NCBI RefSeq assembly: GCF_018687715.1
Contig: NC_056752.1
Location: forward strand, 4,216,001-4,280,000
From: Carya illinoinensis
Taxonomy: Eukaryota; Streptophyta; Magnoliopsida; Fagales; Juglandaceae
Length of the DNA stretch: 64,000 nucleotides
Direction of reading: 5' to 3'
Position numbers and translations under genes: made by a program. Of the stretch, positions 21,427 through 33,712 are shown in pieces (the stretch's first letter is position 1; every line of letters starts with the position of its first letter). Under the pieces are notes generated by a model. The model did no database searches, had not been told where the DNA came from, and was given only the letters and a program-made list of their open reading frames with translations.

Positions 21427-22600
21427 ATGGCTTCAGACGAGAATAACCCACCGCACCTCCTCCTCCTCCTCCTCCCCCAACCAACAAAAATCCTAAAGAT
21501 CCCTCTAGCCCATACTTTCTTAATCCTAACGATGGCCATGCAACCCTTCTCACCAATCATCTTCTCATAGCTGATAATTATCACTCATGGGCACGCACAG
21601 TTCGTCACTCCTTACGAATCAAAAAGAAGTTGGGTTTTATTGATGGCACCTTACGGGAACCTAATGTTCCTAATGATCCATTGTTAGAACCATGGCTTGA
21701 ATGTAATGACATGGTGATAACTTGGCTTCAAAACGCAATGTCTTTGGAAATCAAAAACAGCATTGTGTATGTTGATACCGCTCATGACCTATGGCTTGAG
21801 TTGGAACAACGATTTGCACAAAATAATGGACCTCGAATTTATGAGCTCAAGCAGTCCATTAACTCCATTGTTCAAGGAGATAATTCCGTCAGTCTATATT
21901 TCTCCAAATTGAAAGGGCTTCTTGATGAACTTCTCAACTTTGAATTCATTCCATCATGCACCTGTGGTGCCATGAAACATATCCTTGAAAACCAGCAACG
22001 TGACTGGATTATGAAGTTTCTCATGGAACTTCATGATTCATTTACCAATATCAAAGCTCAAATTATTTTGATTAAACCCATTCCAAGCCTAAGTGAAGTG
22101 TATGCCCTGGTTCAACAAGAAGAAAAACACAGGCAAATTTCCAACCCTCCCAATTTCCATGATACCCTTGCCTTAGCAGCAAAATCTACTTCCTTCTCTC
22201 ATCGAGACAACTCCAAACCATATGGCTCTTGAAGGCGTGAAAAATACTTTTGTAGCCATTGTAAAATTCCTAGCCATTCTCTTGAAAATGTTTTAAGGCC
22301 AACCCAACTCTTGAGAAACCAATATATACTCACTGCAATTTAGTTGGTCACACTGCTGCATGTTGTTTTAAATTGCATGGCTATCCACCTAGCCATAAAC
22401 TATACACTCGAGGAAAAGCACCAGACTCATTTGCTAACCAAGTCAACACATCCAACCAAGAACAGATCAATGAGGAATCTCAAGCAGTTCTCACCAAAGC
22501 ACAATATCAACATCTTTTGACTTTGCTGCAATCACCACCTACACAACCTTCTGTTAATCAGGTTCAACTTGATTCCACACCCCCTGCCCCTCGGCTTCCA
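21427..22600 (+). pseudogene. Copia gag remnant
   Basis: The first ATG at 21427 opens MASDENNPP; an early shift is needed to reach NKNPKDPSSPYFLNPNDGHA and NYHSWARTVRHSL. A clean 200-codon stretch (21630-22232) covers the UBN2-type gag core: WLECNDMVITWLQNAM, LWLELEQRFAQNNGPRIYEL, SLYFSKLKGLLDEL. A TGA ends it at 22232. The CCHC region survives in two frames (FCSHCK near 22250 and GHTAACCFKLHGYPP near 22350-22390) with a stop between them. The product could not be made as one protein. Confidence 0.8.
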
Positions 22601-22611
22601 CAATAACTGGT

Positions 22612-25600
22612 ATGAATTTCTGTTTCTCAGCTTTTCAATCCCCTTCTCTACCAAACACTACCATCTCTTGGATAGTCGACACAGGAGTAACAGATCATAT
22701 GATCTGTTGCCCCTCCCTATACACCAGTCCCCCCACTCACGTGTCTCTTAATGTTAAATTTCCAAATGCTCATCTCGCACGAGTCACTCACAAAGGCACT
22801 GTCCATCTTAGTGACAAACTCATCCTTCATGATGTTCTATGTATCCCTACATTTAATTTTAATTTGATCTCAGCCAGAAAATTAACACAAGATATATCCT
22901 GCTGTCTACTCTTCTTCACTAATGAGTGTTTTTTACAGGACCTTTTCTCTTGGAGCACGATTGGGAAGGGTGAGATTCACAATGGCCTATACCACCTCAA
23001 GTTGACAACAGTTTCACCTACTGCCTTCTCCACTTTTTTTTTTCTGCTTTACCATGTAATCAACTTTCTTTTTCCAACTCTGTTATTTCCCATCATAATG
23101 ACCAGCATCTCTGCATTATCGAATGGGTCATCTATCTAATTCCCGACCTTCCTTATTACAAAAAGACTTGCCTAATTTTGCTACTATTAATGACAACACA
23201 CCATATACTATCTGTCATTTTTCTAAGCATCACCGCCTACCTTTTCAATCAAATGAACATCGTTCATCGAATCTTTTTGATCTCATACATTGTGACATAT
23301 GGGGGCCTTGCTCTCAAATAGCCTATGATGGCTCTAGATTTTTTCTAACCATTGTAGATGACTACACAAGATGCACTTGGTTATATTTAATGAAAAATAA
23401 GTCTCAAACCAGACCTCTCATTCAATCTTTTTATTCTCTCATTGAGACCCAATTTCAGTATAAAATAAAAATCATTCGCTCAGACAATGAAGCTGAATTT
23501 GCAATGACAGATTTTTATTCAAAACAAGGAATAATTCATCAAAGAAGCTGTGTTGAGAGTCCCCAACAAAATGGTGTTGTTGAACACAAACACCAATACA
23601 TTCTTAATGTTGCCCGAGCACTACAATTTAAATCTGGCATTTCACTTTCCTTTTGGAATGATCTTGTCTTAACTGCTATATACCTTATCAACCGTACCCC
23701 CTCCCCAAATCTACAAAAAAACACTCCATATCACTTACTTTTTCAACAGAAACCAACATATAATCATTTGAAGACTTTTGGATGTCTATGTTATGCATCA
23801 ACCATCAAACAAAACCGCCACAAATTTGATTCCCTTGCCAGAAAATGCATTTTACTTGGCTATCCTTTTAGCATGAAGGGATACAAGTTACTAGATCTCG
23901 ACACGAATTCCATCTTTCATTCCCATGATGTCATTTTCTATGAGCACATTTTCCCTTACAATTCCTCCTCCATGTCCAATAATCACAGCAGCACCTCGCT
24001 TACTACACCATGCTCTCCTCTTCTTGGCCCAATCAGTCCCTTACCTACACATACTCCCCCCCCCCCCCTCAACCTCACACTTCTATTTTTACCTCCCAGC
24101 CTCATTTCCCTACCACTCAGTCCACCCCACAATCCCCCACCACTCAAATTACTACTCCTAACATTCCTTCTGCCCCACGAAGATCCACTCGACAAAAGAA
24201 ACCCCCTTCCTAATTGCAAGATTATTCTTGTCAACAGGTCCTTGTGACTCCCTCTTCACAACCAACCTCCAAGGTAAAAGGTAATACTTCTCTCTACCCT
24301 TTGTCTTCTTATTTATCTAACAAAAATCTCTCTCCAAAATATGTTGCCTTTGCTGCTACCATTCTTCAAAATTCTAAACCTACCACCTATTCCCAAGCTG
24401 TCAAATCTTTGGAATGGCGCAAAGCCATGGATGTTGAGATTGATGCTTTACAATTGAATCATACTTGGGATGTTGTTGATCTACCTATTGGAAAGAAAGC
24501 AATTGGTTCCAAATGGGTTTATCGCCTCAAATACAACTCGGATGGCTCTATAGAAAGACACAAGGCATGCCTGGTTGCTAAAGGGTATACCCAAGAAGAA
24601 GGGCTTGATTACAATGAAACCTTTTCACCGGTTGCCAAACTTGTCACAGTTAAGTCTCTATTGGCCATTGCTGCTATTAAAGCCTGGATTTTGCATCAAT
24701 TTGATGTAAATAACACCTTCTTACATGGAGAATTAAATGAAGAAGTCTACATGAAGATGCCTCCTGGCTACTCCCTTTCCAACCCAAATAAAGTGTGCAA
24801 GTTAAAGAAAATTTTGTATGGCCTCAAGCAGGCCTCTCGACAATGGTATGCCAAATTTTCCTCATCTTTACTTCAATTTAGTTTCATTCAATCTCAAGCT
24901 GACTACATTCTTTTTACCAAAGGCAATGGTCCTTCATTCATTGCATTACTTGTCTACGTTGATGATATCATTGTAGCTTCTAATGATATCAAGGATGTTT
25001 CCGCCTTAAAAGCCTTTTTAGCCACCAAATTCAAAATCAAGGATCTTGGTTATCTAAAATATTTTTTGGGCTTAGAGGTTGCTCGAAATCCTACTAGTAT
25101 ACAAATTTGTCAAGCGAAATATACATTAGATATATTACATGATGCTGGTTTGCTTGGTTGTAAACCAAGTTTAATCCCAATGGATCCAAATATTAAATTG
25201 TGCAAAGATGAAGGTCAATTGCTGGATGATCCTAGTGAATACCGACACATGGTTGGAAGACTTCTCTACCTCACTATTACACTGCCTGACCTCTCCTAAT
25301 CAATTAATATCTTGAGTCAATACGTGTCATCACCACGGGTTCCTCATCCAAATGCTGCTTATAAAGTGCTGAGGTACCTCAAGAAATCTCCAGGACAGCG
25401 CTTGTTCTTCCCATCTTCATCCTCATGTCACTTGACTATCTACTGCGATTTTGATTAGGCATCATGTCCAGACACCAGGCATTCAACAACAGGCTACTGT
25501 GTCTTCCTTGGCCAATCTCTTGTCTCCTGGAAATGCAAGAAACAGACATCCATATCCAGAAGTTCTGATGAAGCAGAATATCGCTCCATGGCATTCGCTT

Positions 25601-25918
25601 CATGTGAAATCGTATGGATCAAATATCTCCTCACTGATCTTTAGGTTCCTCATCCTCAGCCAGCCACTCTCTATTGTGATAGCAAATCAACTTTATACAT
25701 TGCCTCAAATCCCGTCTTCCACGAAAGTACTAAACACATTGAATTAGACTGTCATCTAATTCGGGAAAAAATTCAAGAACGAGTTCTTTCCACTGCCTAC
25801 ACACCCTCACAGCAGCAGCTTGCAGACCTCTTAGCTAAGGCCCTCCATTCCCCCATGTTCTACTCATTGTTGCTCAAGATGGGAGTTACTAATCTCCACT
25901 CTCCATCTTGCGGGGGCA
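22612..25918 (+). pseudogene. Copia pol remnant: protease, integrase, reverse transcriptase, RNase H
   Basis: Protease region: TISWIVDTGVTDHM (about 22660), with DTG for the catalytic Asp. The pre-integrase zone is damaged at about 23100. Integrase (23270-23930) keeps [30 protein letters not shown] and [14 protein letters not shown], so the first two acidic residues and the final Glu are visible. A proline-rich linker is frameshifted at about 24080-24220. Reverse transcriptase (24214-25299) shows [30 protein letters not shown], a FLHGEL box, [14 protein letters not shown] and the catalytic [16 protein letters not shown] at 25297-25299 and a TAG near 25456 break the connection to RNase H ([27 protein letters not shown]) ending near 25918. 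Confidence 0.88.
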
Positions 25919-26240
25919 TATTAAATCAAGCAATACAGTCATCACAGCAGCACACCGTGCCAGCTACCTCATCACAGCAAGATGCCACGACATCCAAATA
26001 ATTAGCCAATCACAAGATGTTTTTAGAAATAAAAATACTAGCATTCCGTTAGCATCTTTTGCAAAGTTTGTTAGAAAGATTCTTTATTTTTTCTCTGCTT
26101 CATTCTTTTACACTACTGTACTTATTATATATAGAGCTAGTCATCACATTGTACGCAGTAAGTTTTTCATCAATATACAGAAAATTCCTTAGCATCTTTT
26201 ATCTTTCTGCTTTTCTACTTTATCAATTCCACAACCAACA
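25919..26240 (+). repeat. Copia 3' LTR (322 bp)
   Basis: Starts TATTAAATCAAG after the purine-rich tract at about 25909-25918 and ends CCAACA at 26240, followed by the TAGGA duplication. Relative to the 5' LTR it has a 2-bp and a 1-bp gap and about 14 substitutions, mostly transitions. Confidence 0.9.
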
Positions 26241-26245
26241 TAGGA

Positions 26246-26814
26246 TGAGGAAGAAACAATGGCTGAGAATAATCAAAATTTAGGACAGGGGATTTAGAAG
26301 AAAGTTTATTGTTGACTTAGACATCTCACTCTGCAGGGTATATGTTCCGTTCAGATAAGTGTCTAGCATATAAATCCAAATGTGATGGCTGGCAGCTTAA
26401 GAAAAAGAAGACGTAAGAAATGTCTGCATCAACGTCCTTTCGTGGGATTGCGGTAGGAGACATTTCAACGTAAGAAAAGTCTTCCTAGTTTTTTTTTTTT
26501 CCTCAGCTTTTGCATCCAGCAAGTGAAAGGAAAATGGTAGGAACTTGTGAATAGGATAACAGAACTGCAAGGAAAATGTCTTAAAGCGTGCAGACTGTGG
26601 TTGACCACTGAAAGGAAAAGCACAGGGGTATTTCTCACAAAACTTGAAGGATTTGGAAAGGAGCTAGCATGTTTCCATGGTAAACCATCAAGTCACAACG
26701 TATGGTATCCCGTGTTCTTTCGATTCCTTAAGCTTTTTGAAACTTCCCTCAACTTTCTTCTTGTACAGTTCTTTTCAAGGAAATTTGCCTACGCTTGGAG
26801 TTCTTGCATATAGG
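26246..26814. other. Intergenic, no gene recognised
   Basis: Contains the continuation of the copia target site. Short open frames give no familiar protein. A pyrimidine run lies at about 26491-26503. Confidence 0.45.
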
Positions 26815-27755
26815 GTGAGCATCGACTTTATCGGAGTCAAATTCCCCGAATCTTACTCTAATTTTGTCAGAGTTAAAATCTAAACTCCAACTCCAACTTA
26901 CGTAAACTCAATCCAACTAGTAGGAGTTAGAGTTGGAGAGGATTCGGATTTGGACTTTTTGGATTTTTTATTTTCTTTTTAAGTTTCGTATTTAACCTAT
27001 TTTAAAAAAGAATTTTTTAGAGCCTTTCAAATTTCAATTTTTTGAAAAAATTTAAATCTAAAACTAAATCATTCACCGGTAATTTACTTCTATATTAATA
27101 TCTAACTTATTTTTATATTAGACTTATAGTATAGTGTCTAATTACATGTTATCATACTATAGTATCACATATTAGTGTCTAATGATATGATATTATACTT
27201 TAGTATATTAGTATTTGTGTTATTAATTTATTATACTAGACTTATTTAAATACTAGTGTTTAATTTATATCTATACTTGATTATGTATGGTAGTAATACT
27301 ATGATGTTTACATATACTAAACTATCATTAGTCTATTTATATTATAGTATAAATATATTATTTGATAATAATTAGCTCATATTAGCATATTATTGAATTT
27401 AAGTATATAAGTTCTAGTTATAAAACTATATAACTATACTAGTATATTTGATAGAGGAAATTTAATACACTACACTATACTACCATCTCACTTTCATTCT
27501 ATTATATAAAATGTGGCACATTTATCACTATTGGATGATCCTTTATTGAATATTTTTTATCATCCAATAATGATAAATATACAACATCTTACATAGTGGG
27601 ATGAAAATATGATGAAAGTATGGAATATAACATTATTCTATGATAAATATATAGATAAATTCATATTTTTATAACATATGTACAATATCGGAATCGGATT
27701 TAGAGTCGGAGTTGGAGCATAAAGTCAGAGTCGAAATCGGATTTTCAAATATTTT
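26815..27755. mobile_element. AT-rich non-autonomous element with GGAGT/TCGGA-rich ends, probable
   Basis: The left end (26814-26940) reads GGGTGAGCATCGACTTTATC followed by repeated AGAGTT/GGAGTT pieces; the right end (27690-27745) has the related ATCGGAATCGGATTTAGAGT and GAGTCGAAATCGGA. Between them lies about 750 bp of roughly 80% AT sequence with degenerate TAGTGTCTAAT-type repeats (27110-27290). The right terminal partner of the GAGCATCG end seems cut off by the MITE at 27756. Superfamily not determined. Confidence 0.45.
27485..27625. repeat. Foldback (inverted-repeat) element
   Basis: Arms ATTTATCACTATTGGATGAT (27520-27539) and its reverse complement at 27559-27578 differ at one base around a 19-nt loop. 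Weaker complementarity extends outward on both sides to about 27485 and 27625, giving a hairpin-like MITE nested in the AT-rich element. Confidence 0.65.
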
Positions 27756-28080
27756 ATCTCATCTTATTTCCTTTCCAACCATCACTTAAATAGAAATATT
27801 TTTCAATTTTAAATATTCAATTTTTTTGTCTAATAATTACCTACTCATTATAATTTTTCTAAATTTCTAAACAAAACGCTAAAAACAATTCAAAATTTTC
27901 AAATTCTAAAATAAAAATAATATTAAACAATTATACTCTAAAAATATTTTAATTTTATAATATTTTTGTTTAACTTTTTCTCTCTCCTTTCCCAAAACTT
28001 AATAAAATATTTTAATTCAAACTATTTTTATTACTATTCACATATTTCTCATCTTATTTCAACATACAAATGAGGCCTTA
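27756..28080 (-). mobile_element. AT-rich MITE family, copy A
   Basis: Shares many short blocks with copies at 42660-43013 and 44037-44215: AATAGTAATAAAAATAG, AATATTATTTTTATTTT, TTTTGTTTAGAAATTTAG (minus strand), and a TAAGATGAGATAAAAT end. The terminal inverted repeats are eroded. I recall similar repeats as abundant in Fagales genomes. Confidence 0.65.
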
Positions 28081-28426
28081 GTGAAATGCCTCAAATTTAT
28101 CTAAACAATATATGTAATGTTATATTTTCACTTCCAATGGATAATGAGAAATGATATTTACAGTCATAAAGTACATAAGTGTCGCACTCTTCTTTTGAAA
28201 AAAATAAATAAATATGAAATTCACATGAAAAAATTAATATTTTAATAGTAGACATGCCACACTCATTTCAAAATAAGTACGCGGCACTTTAACAAGATAT
28301 AACTATATCTAGCATTACTCATGACCAAATGATTGAGTTATAAGAAACCTAACATTTTTACTACTTTTACAGCATGAGTCGTGCTACACCCACCTAGCTA
28401 GGGTGTAGCCAGACAAATTCTCCGAA
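28081..28426. other. Spacer between MITEs, nothing recognised
   Basis: AT-rich sequence without an informative open frame or repeat partner in the window. Confidence 0.4.
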
Positions 28427-28429
28427 TTA

Positions 28430-28971
28430 AAGCATTGGCAATAGCTTATTCATTTTCATATTCATCTTCATATTTACATTATATACTTGTAAATTGGTCT
28501 ACATTAGATTATGTATCTTCAAAATTTTACATAACTATGAATAGTATTTATTCAAGTTTTGAAGAACTACAATTCACTCTTCAAATATTATTTTACTATT
28601 TTTTCTCTCTCCTATCCTTTAAAATCAATTTTGTAAAATTTGTATTAATATGATTTTGATATATTAAGTTTATATTAAGTTAATGATACAAAATGTTCTT
28701 TTTAGTATATATTAATATTTATTGATAAAAGTAGTCATTTTGATTATAAAATTGATAATATTTAGATATATAAAATTTTTATTTTTGAGCACATTGTATT
28801 AATTGTAAAATATATAAAAATAATAATTTAAAAAAAATAAAAAAATAATATTTTATTGTTATTTGGTTCAAAAATACATAATCCAATGTGAGGGTTTTTC
28901 TTTATATATAAAATTAATTTTCAAAAGTTATGATTTTAAAGATGCGTATAAAGAAACCAATACTAGTGCTC
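28430..28971. mobile_element. PIF/Harbinger-like MITE, second copy
   Basis: Bordered by TTA at 28427-28429 and 28972-28974. The left end AAGCATTGGCAATAGC and the right end reversed GAGCACTAGTATTGG form imperfect inverted repeats similar to those of the element at 15263. The interior is AT-rich and non-coding. Confidence 0.65.
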
Positions 28972-28974
28972 TTA

Positions 28975-30680
28975 TAAGACCATTTGGCCCTTTAATGTTT
29001 TCCTTACAGCGTGCGCTGTGACACCTTGTGTCTCTGCACTTTGCTAGATCGACCTCGATATATGCGCAAGATGCTCAAAGAAGAAGACTGATAAAAGCAT
29101 AACAATTTTTCCAACTATGATGGCTATCTTCATGTAAAGACGCATCAAAATAAAAATATATTTTGGATGCTTGACTACAATGACTGGTAAACAAATTTTG
29201 TATGCATATTCTATTGACTGCTTTGCAGTGAAAAATCAGTCAAACTTCAAGTAGACCCGCCGAAACTAATTATATATGTTAAGCTGGTTTGTCATTCTTG
29301 TCAAGAGCTTCAATTTATTTAAACAAATCTTTCTGTGCAAGTATACCTAATTACCTATTCCAGGTTTATCAACAAAAAGTATAGGAATTCAAATTTACTT
29401 CGAATGTGCACAAAACTTCCATTCAAGATATTCACTTTTGGCATGCCAGTATTTACGGATTACTAGTATATAAGATGTATAATTCACGGGTTGCCCGTAT
29501 TCAACATATTCACTTTTGGCATGCCAGTATTCACGGTAAAAGTACAAAGATCGCAACCAAGAAAATGGGGCCTGATAAAGCAAGAGAATTGGCCACATAC
29601 GTATTGTTCTAGGCCCATACCAAGCTCAATTCAGTTGAACCTTGTCCACATTTATGAACAAAGGAAATATGGCCTCAACATTACAGCCCTAAAGGTGGAT
29701 CTTTGCCCTTGGCCCATAAAAATTGAGTTGACAAGTGAGAAGTTCTGTTGAGGGGTATGATAGCAAATTGGGATTTGGTAGTTGCCTGTTGTGCCATAGA
29801 GTCAGCAATCATTAAATTTTTTGGGCTTTCCAACTATTGAAAAGTCTTGAGAATGATTGATATGATCGATTCTCCGGTCGTTTTGATAGCTACCGAGACC
29901 TCTCCATGCAAGTTGTTTTATCTACTTTGGTTGATTCCAACGACGAAATTTCCACTACTTAATTTACCATTGAAAGAATCTCTTTGCAAGGGTCTTCATT
30001 GATGTGTCAAATATATTGCCAATGTGACCCAACATCAATTAGTTAAAAAAACAAAAAAACAAATTTCTTTATGCTTAGATTTCTTTTTTAGTAGTTGTAA
30101 TCATCAATAACACGAAACTTTGCCGTTTTAGGAGGTTTATGGCCCATTACTCCCAAGCACACACTTGGTTTGTGTAAGCCGATTGCTGCAAGTTCAGCCC
30201 ATCTTCTTATTCTAAAGCGGTGGTTGGGTTTCCACTTTTCATTGCCCACTCTTTTACAACTTTGTGGTAAGCTGTTTCGCTTCACGTGTCCTTTAGTTTA
30301 CACTTCCTTTCACACTTTATATGCTACCCTGCCCACGCACCTCCCATTCCATCACACTAAGGCGGAGAGACAAATAGAGATAGAGCGATGTCAAAGAATA
30401 AGGTCAAGACTCAAAATAGAGCCAAACTCAGGAGGATGGTGGGGCAGTTGACAGTGACTAAACCAAGCCATAGCGATGAGTTGTTAGATACTGATCAACA
30501 ACTCAAAAGTCAAAATCACTGATGAAATCAGAGCTCATTTCGAGTCCTTGGTCTCCAAGCATCTCCGCAAACCCCAACAGAAGTGAGTCTGACTCTTCAA
30601 CCCCAATCCCCGTGGACTCCACGCCCATAGATGAAACTATTCCTAAGCTTGACAAGTTTTGAGCGCTTCAATCTCGATCT
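28975..30680. other. Intergenic, no gene recognised
   Basis: Only short open frames without recognisable similarity. A direct repeat ATTCACTTTTGGCATGCCAG occurs twice, at about 29429 and 29509, in a context shared over about 33 bp. Confidence 0.5.
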
Positions 30681-31105
30681 TGTTGAGAAATGATAATAGA
30701 AAAAAATAAAATAAAATAAACAATCAGATACAAGATTTACATGGTTTGGCAACATGCATACGTCTACAGAGCTACAGATGATTTTATTATACTTAGCAAT
30801 AAAAAATATATATTTTGGAGTGAAATTCACTATTCATAATCCGCTATACTGTACATTAAGTACATATTTATAGTTTCACACGGGCGTAACCAAGTCGAGC
30901 CATCCATTTAGATCTATATACTTTATCTCACAACAACTTTGGCAGAAATCCTAATTTTCACTTTTGTGCATTATTTGCTAAAGCTAAGTGTTGAGCATGC
31001 CTCGAGTGAACTCTTTGTCTAAGTTACACTTGAGCTACCTATCACGCGAACAATGAGTGAACTTTCTGCCTAGCACTTTTTGAGTCACAAACAATGCCCA
31101 TTAGG
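30681..31105. repeat. LTR-like remnant
   Basis: Begins TGTTGAGAAATGATAATAG and contains ACATGGTTTGGCAAC followed by CATACGTCTACAGAGCTACAG, matching the arrangement ACGTGGTTCGGCAATTGCC...CTACGTCCACAGC of the copia LTR at 56988-57396. A GAGTCACAAACA end near 31095 is possible. No target duplication was found, so it may be a degraded solo LTR. Confidence 0.45.
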
Positions 31106-32989
31106 CCAAGCCTACACTCCATAACCCAAATTCCATTGAAACTCCTTTGAAAAATCATAATGCATCATTATCAAATCGGGCTGACACAGCAACAAAACTA
31201 AGCTCCATAAACCTAAGAGATCTCAAGTCTCTAGCAAGCATCCTAGCACCGCTTTACATTTTATGCTTATTTTTTTTCATGTTTCTTTGCAATTGCTTAG
31301 TTTCTCTAAACGCGATTTGCATATTACATTTTTGGCCAATGGAGTTCCTGAGGTGCAAGATGAACATCTGGAGACCCAGTGCTACAGGGATTGGAGTTGC
31401 ACTCCACCAACAAACAGCATCACATGGTTTGATATCATTGATATCAACCTTTGTCTTACCATGTCTTACCATTTATTTTCTTTTCCAATAAAAATTAATA
31501 TTTTGGTTTAGAGAGCTTGAATGCTTATTGGGTTTCGATTTTTTTGATTAAAAGTAAAGGATAAGGGTGGTGGCCGAGAGTAGAAGGTGAAAGTGGATAC
31601 GAGGTTAAGTTGTAGAATGGCCAAGATTAAGCAGGTGGGGTGTCTTTCAATTAATTGAGATGCAATTCTGCAACATCAAGTACTAATTTTTATAGTTTTT
31701 ATTGGGATTTGATTATATTGGAAGAAAGGGATTTTTTTAGTTTTTAGTTTTTGAGAAATAGACTTCATTCATTTAAGAAAGTGAAGTTATAGCTGTGATC
31801 TGATATAATTATAAGCCAACTATTCACAATTGGAGCTCTCCCAGTACACAAATTACGTACAAAAGCAAATAGACTATGGTGGTATTGAGGGACACGCACC
31901 ACCTTAGATGTGTAGGGAACGATCCAACTAAAGAAACCGAGGGCCCTTATCCCAAAAATGTCACCCGTGGCTGCAAGGGAGATTCCCTATGTGGCGGCAC
32001 GTAGAACTCATGTGCACTTTGACCCGCACGTGTGACTCATGCGCCACTCCATTCGACGAAATTCTTCACCCGTTTGAAGGATTGGTGGCTTGGGAATCTT
32101 GCAGTGGGATGCGTGGTGGTTGTTAGGCTTTGGAGAACAACAGATCGATGTTTCACCACACTTTGGATGGAAAACACAAATAGAAAAAGGAAAAACCACT
32201 ACACACTGTTTGATCTAAATAGATGGGAGGAGGGAGGGAGGAGTCAAAGCCCCAACCCCCCCACGGCCTATTTTTGAGAGAGAGAGAGAGAGAGCTTTAG
32301 GGTTTCTCGCATCAAACATAGTTAGTAACTAACTATTGTTTTGTTCTTTTAATGAACATAGGTGGAAGGGATATATTCCTTCCTCGCCAGTCGCCCGGTC
32401 TACTCCATCTCCAGGAAGCTCAACAACAAGAATGTAACTCGTCCACCAAGCAATAAAAGAGAAAGAGGGCCCAAAGCCAATGCAGGAAAATGATCAATGT
32501 GGCAATATGAGACAACATTCACTCTAACACATCTCCTCCCGAATAATTCACAGGGGAGCCACACCATATTAAATGGTCAAACACGAAATGCAGGCATGAG
32601 ATTCTAGTGGGAGTCACTGTTCCTAATAGAGTGCCCAAATAATGACCGCACTCCCCCACCTACCATAAGGGACATAACCTAGGGAAGCCCATTCTCATTA
32701 AATGCAACGGTGTGTCAACCTTAACAGTGCTAGGCCAAGACACTAGGACAAAGATTACCTTATTATTTCTACGTACCTTTCAATCAAGCTAGCCTACTCC
32801 AATATATATAGATACACAATAATGTATAGGGTGAAGCTATTCTTATGAAATTTTGGTTTTAAAGGTATATTTTGAAAAGGAAAATGCGTACATTCAAAGT
32901 CTCAATAGAATGAATTGCCTCTCGCTGTTGAGAAGGGGGGGAATAAGAAAGTTGAAATCTTTACTTTTTGTAAAGATTAGAGCTAGAAA
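31106..32989. other. Intergenic, no gene recognised; GA microsatellite
   Basis: Open frames such as the one at 31147-31491 lack known domains and normal gene signals. A (GA) run of ten units lies at about 32275-32294. The GC-richer part 31860-32260 may be an old LTR or LINE piece but I could not assign it. Confidence 0.45.
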
Positions 32990-33560
32990 CACTACAACAA
33001 AATTCATTTTTGGGAGGATTTTTGTTTGAGAAGAAATGAAAATCGTCCCAAAAAATGAGATATATGGACACAATTCAAAATGTGGCTGAAAATTGACGGA
33101 AGGTGTTTACCATTCAAACGATATACGTAAGGATAAAAAATTTCATCCCGTATAAAATTATTGTTCGAACATTAAAAAAATGTTCAAAAAAAATAAAATA
33201 AACATTCAAACGGATATTATATATGGTCGAAAGAGAATTTGGCACGTTAGGCGACAAAATTTAGCTGGACATTGACTTCTCATTCGAACAATATACAACA
33301 ATGTTCGATCATCAAGGTTAATCAATGTTTGAACAAATATTATATATGGTCAAATAGTAAGTTGGCGGGTTAAGTCACTAATTTTAGAGGAACATTGACT
33401 TACCGTTTGAACATATTATTATACTGTTTGAACTGATAGGTTAATCAATATTCGAACGTAAAATAAAGTGTTCGAAAGGAGATTTATTGCAAAAATATCT
33501 AACAGGAATGGAGAAAGTTTCAATGGTTATATATTCCGTTCGAATGATGAAAAAACTTTT
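32990..33560. mobile_element. Terminus and subterminal zone of a second CACTA element
   Basis: CACTACAACAAAATTC starts at 32990, sharing its first 13 bases with the reversed right terminus of the CACTA element ending at 11678. The next 550 bp carry many copies of a GTTCGAACATT/CATTCAAACG-type motif in both orientations (for example about 33112, 33163, 33284, 33301, 33401, 33451). The opposite terminus was not found; later insertions or deletion may have removed it. Confidence 0.65.
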
Positions 33561-33712
33561 ACAATTTTTTATGGCAACACAATACCTTACTTAATTATGG
33601 AAAAATATATAATTTAGCAATTAAATAATATATATAATAGAAATTGATAATGAATTTAGAAAAGATAAAGATGATTCGCCATTAAATTACACTTACAAAA
33701 CGCTAAATATTG

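Larger units (their letters stand above)
21086..26240 (+). mobile_element. Ty1/copia LTR retrotransposon, structurally complete, coding decayed
   Basis: LTRs at 21086-21410 and 25919-26240 frame gag, protease, integrase, reverse transcriptase and RNase H regions on the + strand. The insertion is bordered by TAGGA at 21081-21085 and 26241-26245, proving a single integration without later recombination. The primer site TGGTACCAGAGCC starts at 21411 and a purine-rich GCGGGGGCA tract precedes the 3' LTR. The two LTRs differ by about 14 substitutions and two small indels (hand count). Frameshifts and stops occur in gag and pol. Gene order with integrase before reverse transcriptase marks copia. 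Confidence 0.93.

Noticed and set aside
21269..21584. Minus-strand open frames with polyglycine
   Set aside because: Shadows of the CTCCTC tract in the copia gag start on the opposite strand.
31147..31491. 114-codon hydrophobic open frame
   Set aside because: No recognised domain and no conserved partner; similar-length frames appear in other frames of the same stretch.
31860..32260. Possible organelle-derived insertion
   Set aside because: Composition is higher in GC than its surroundings, but I could match no organelle gene in any frame.
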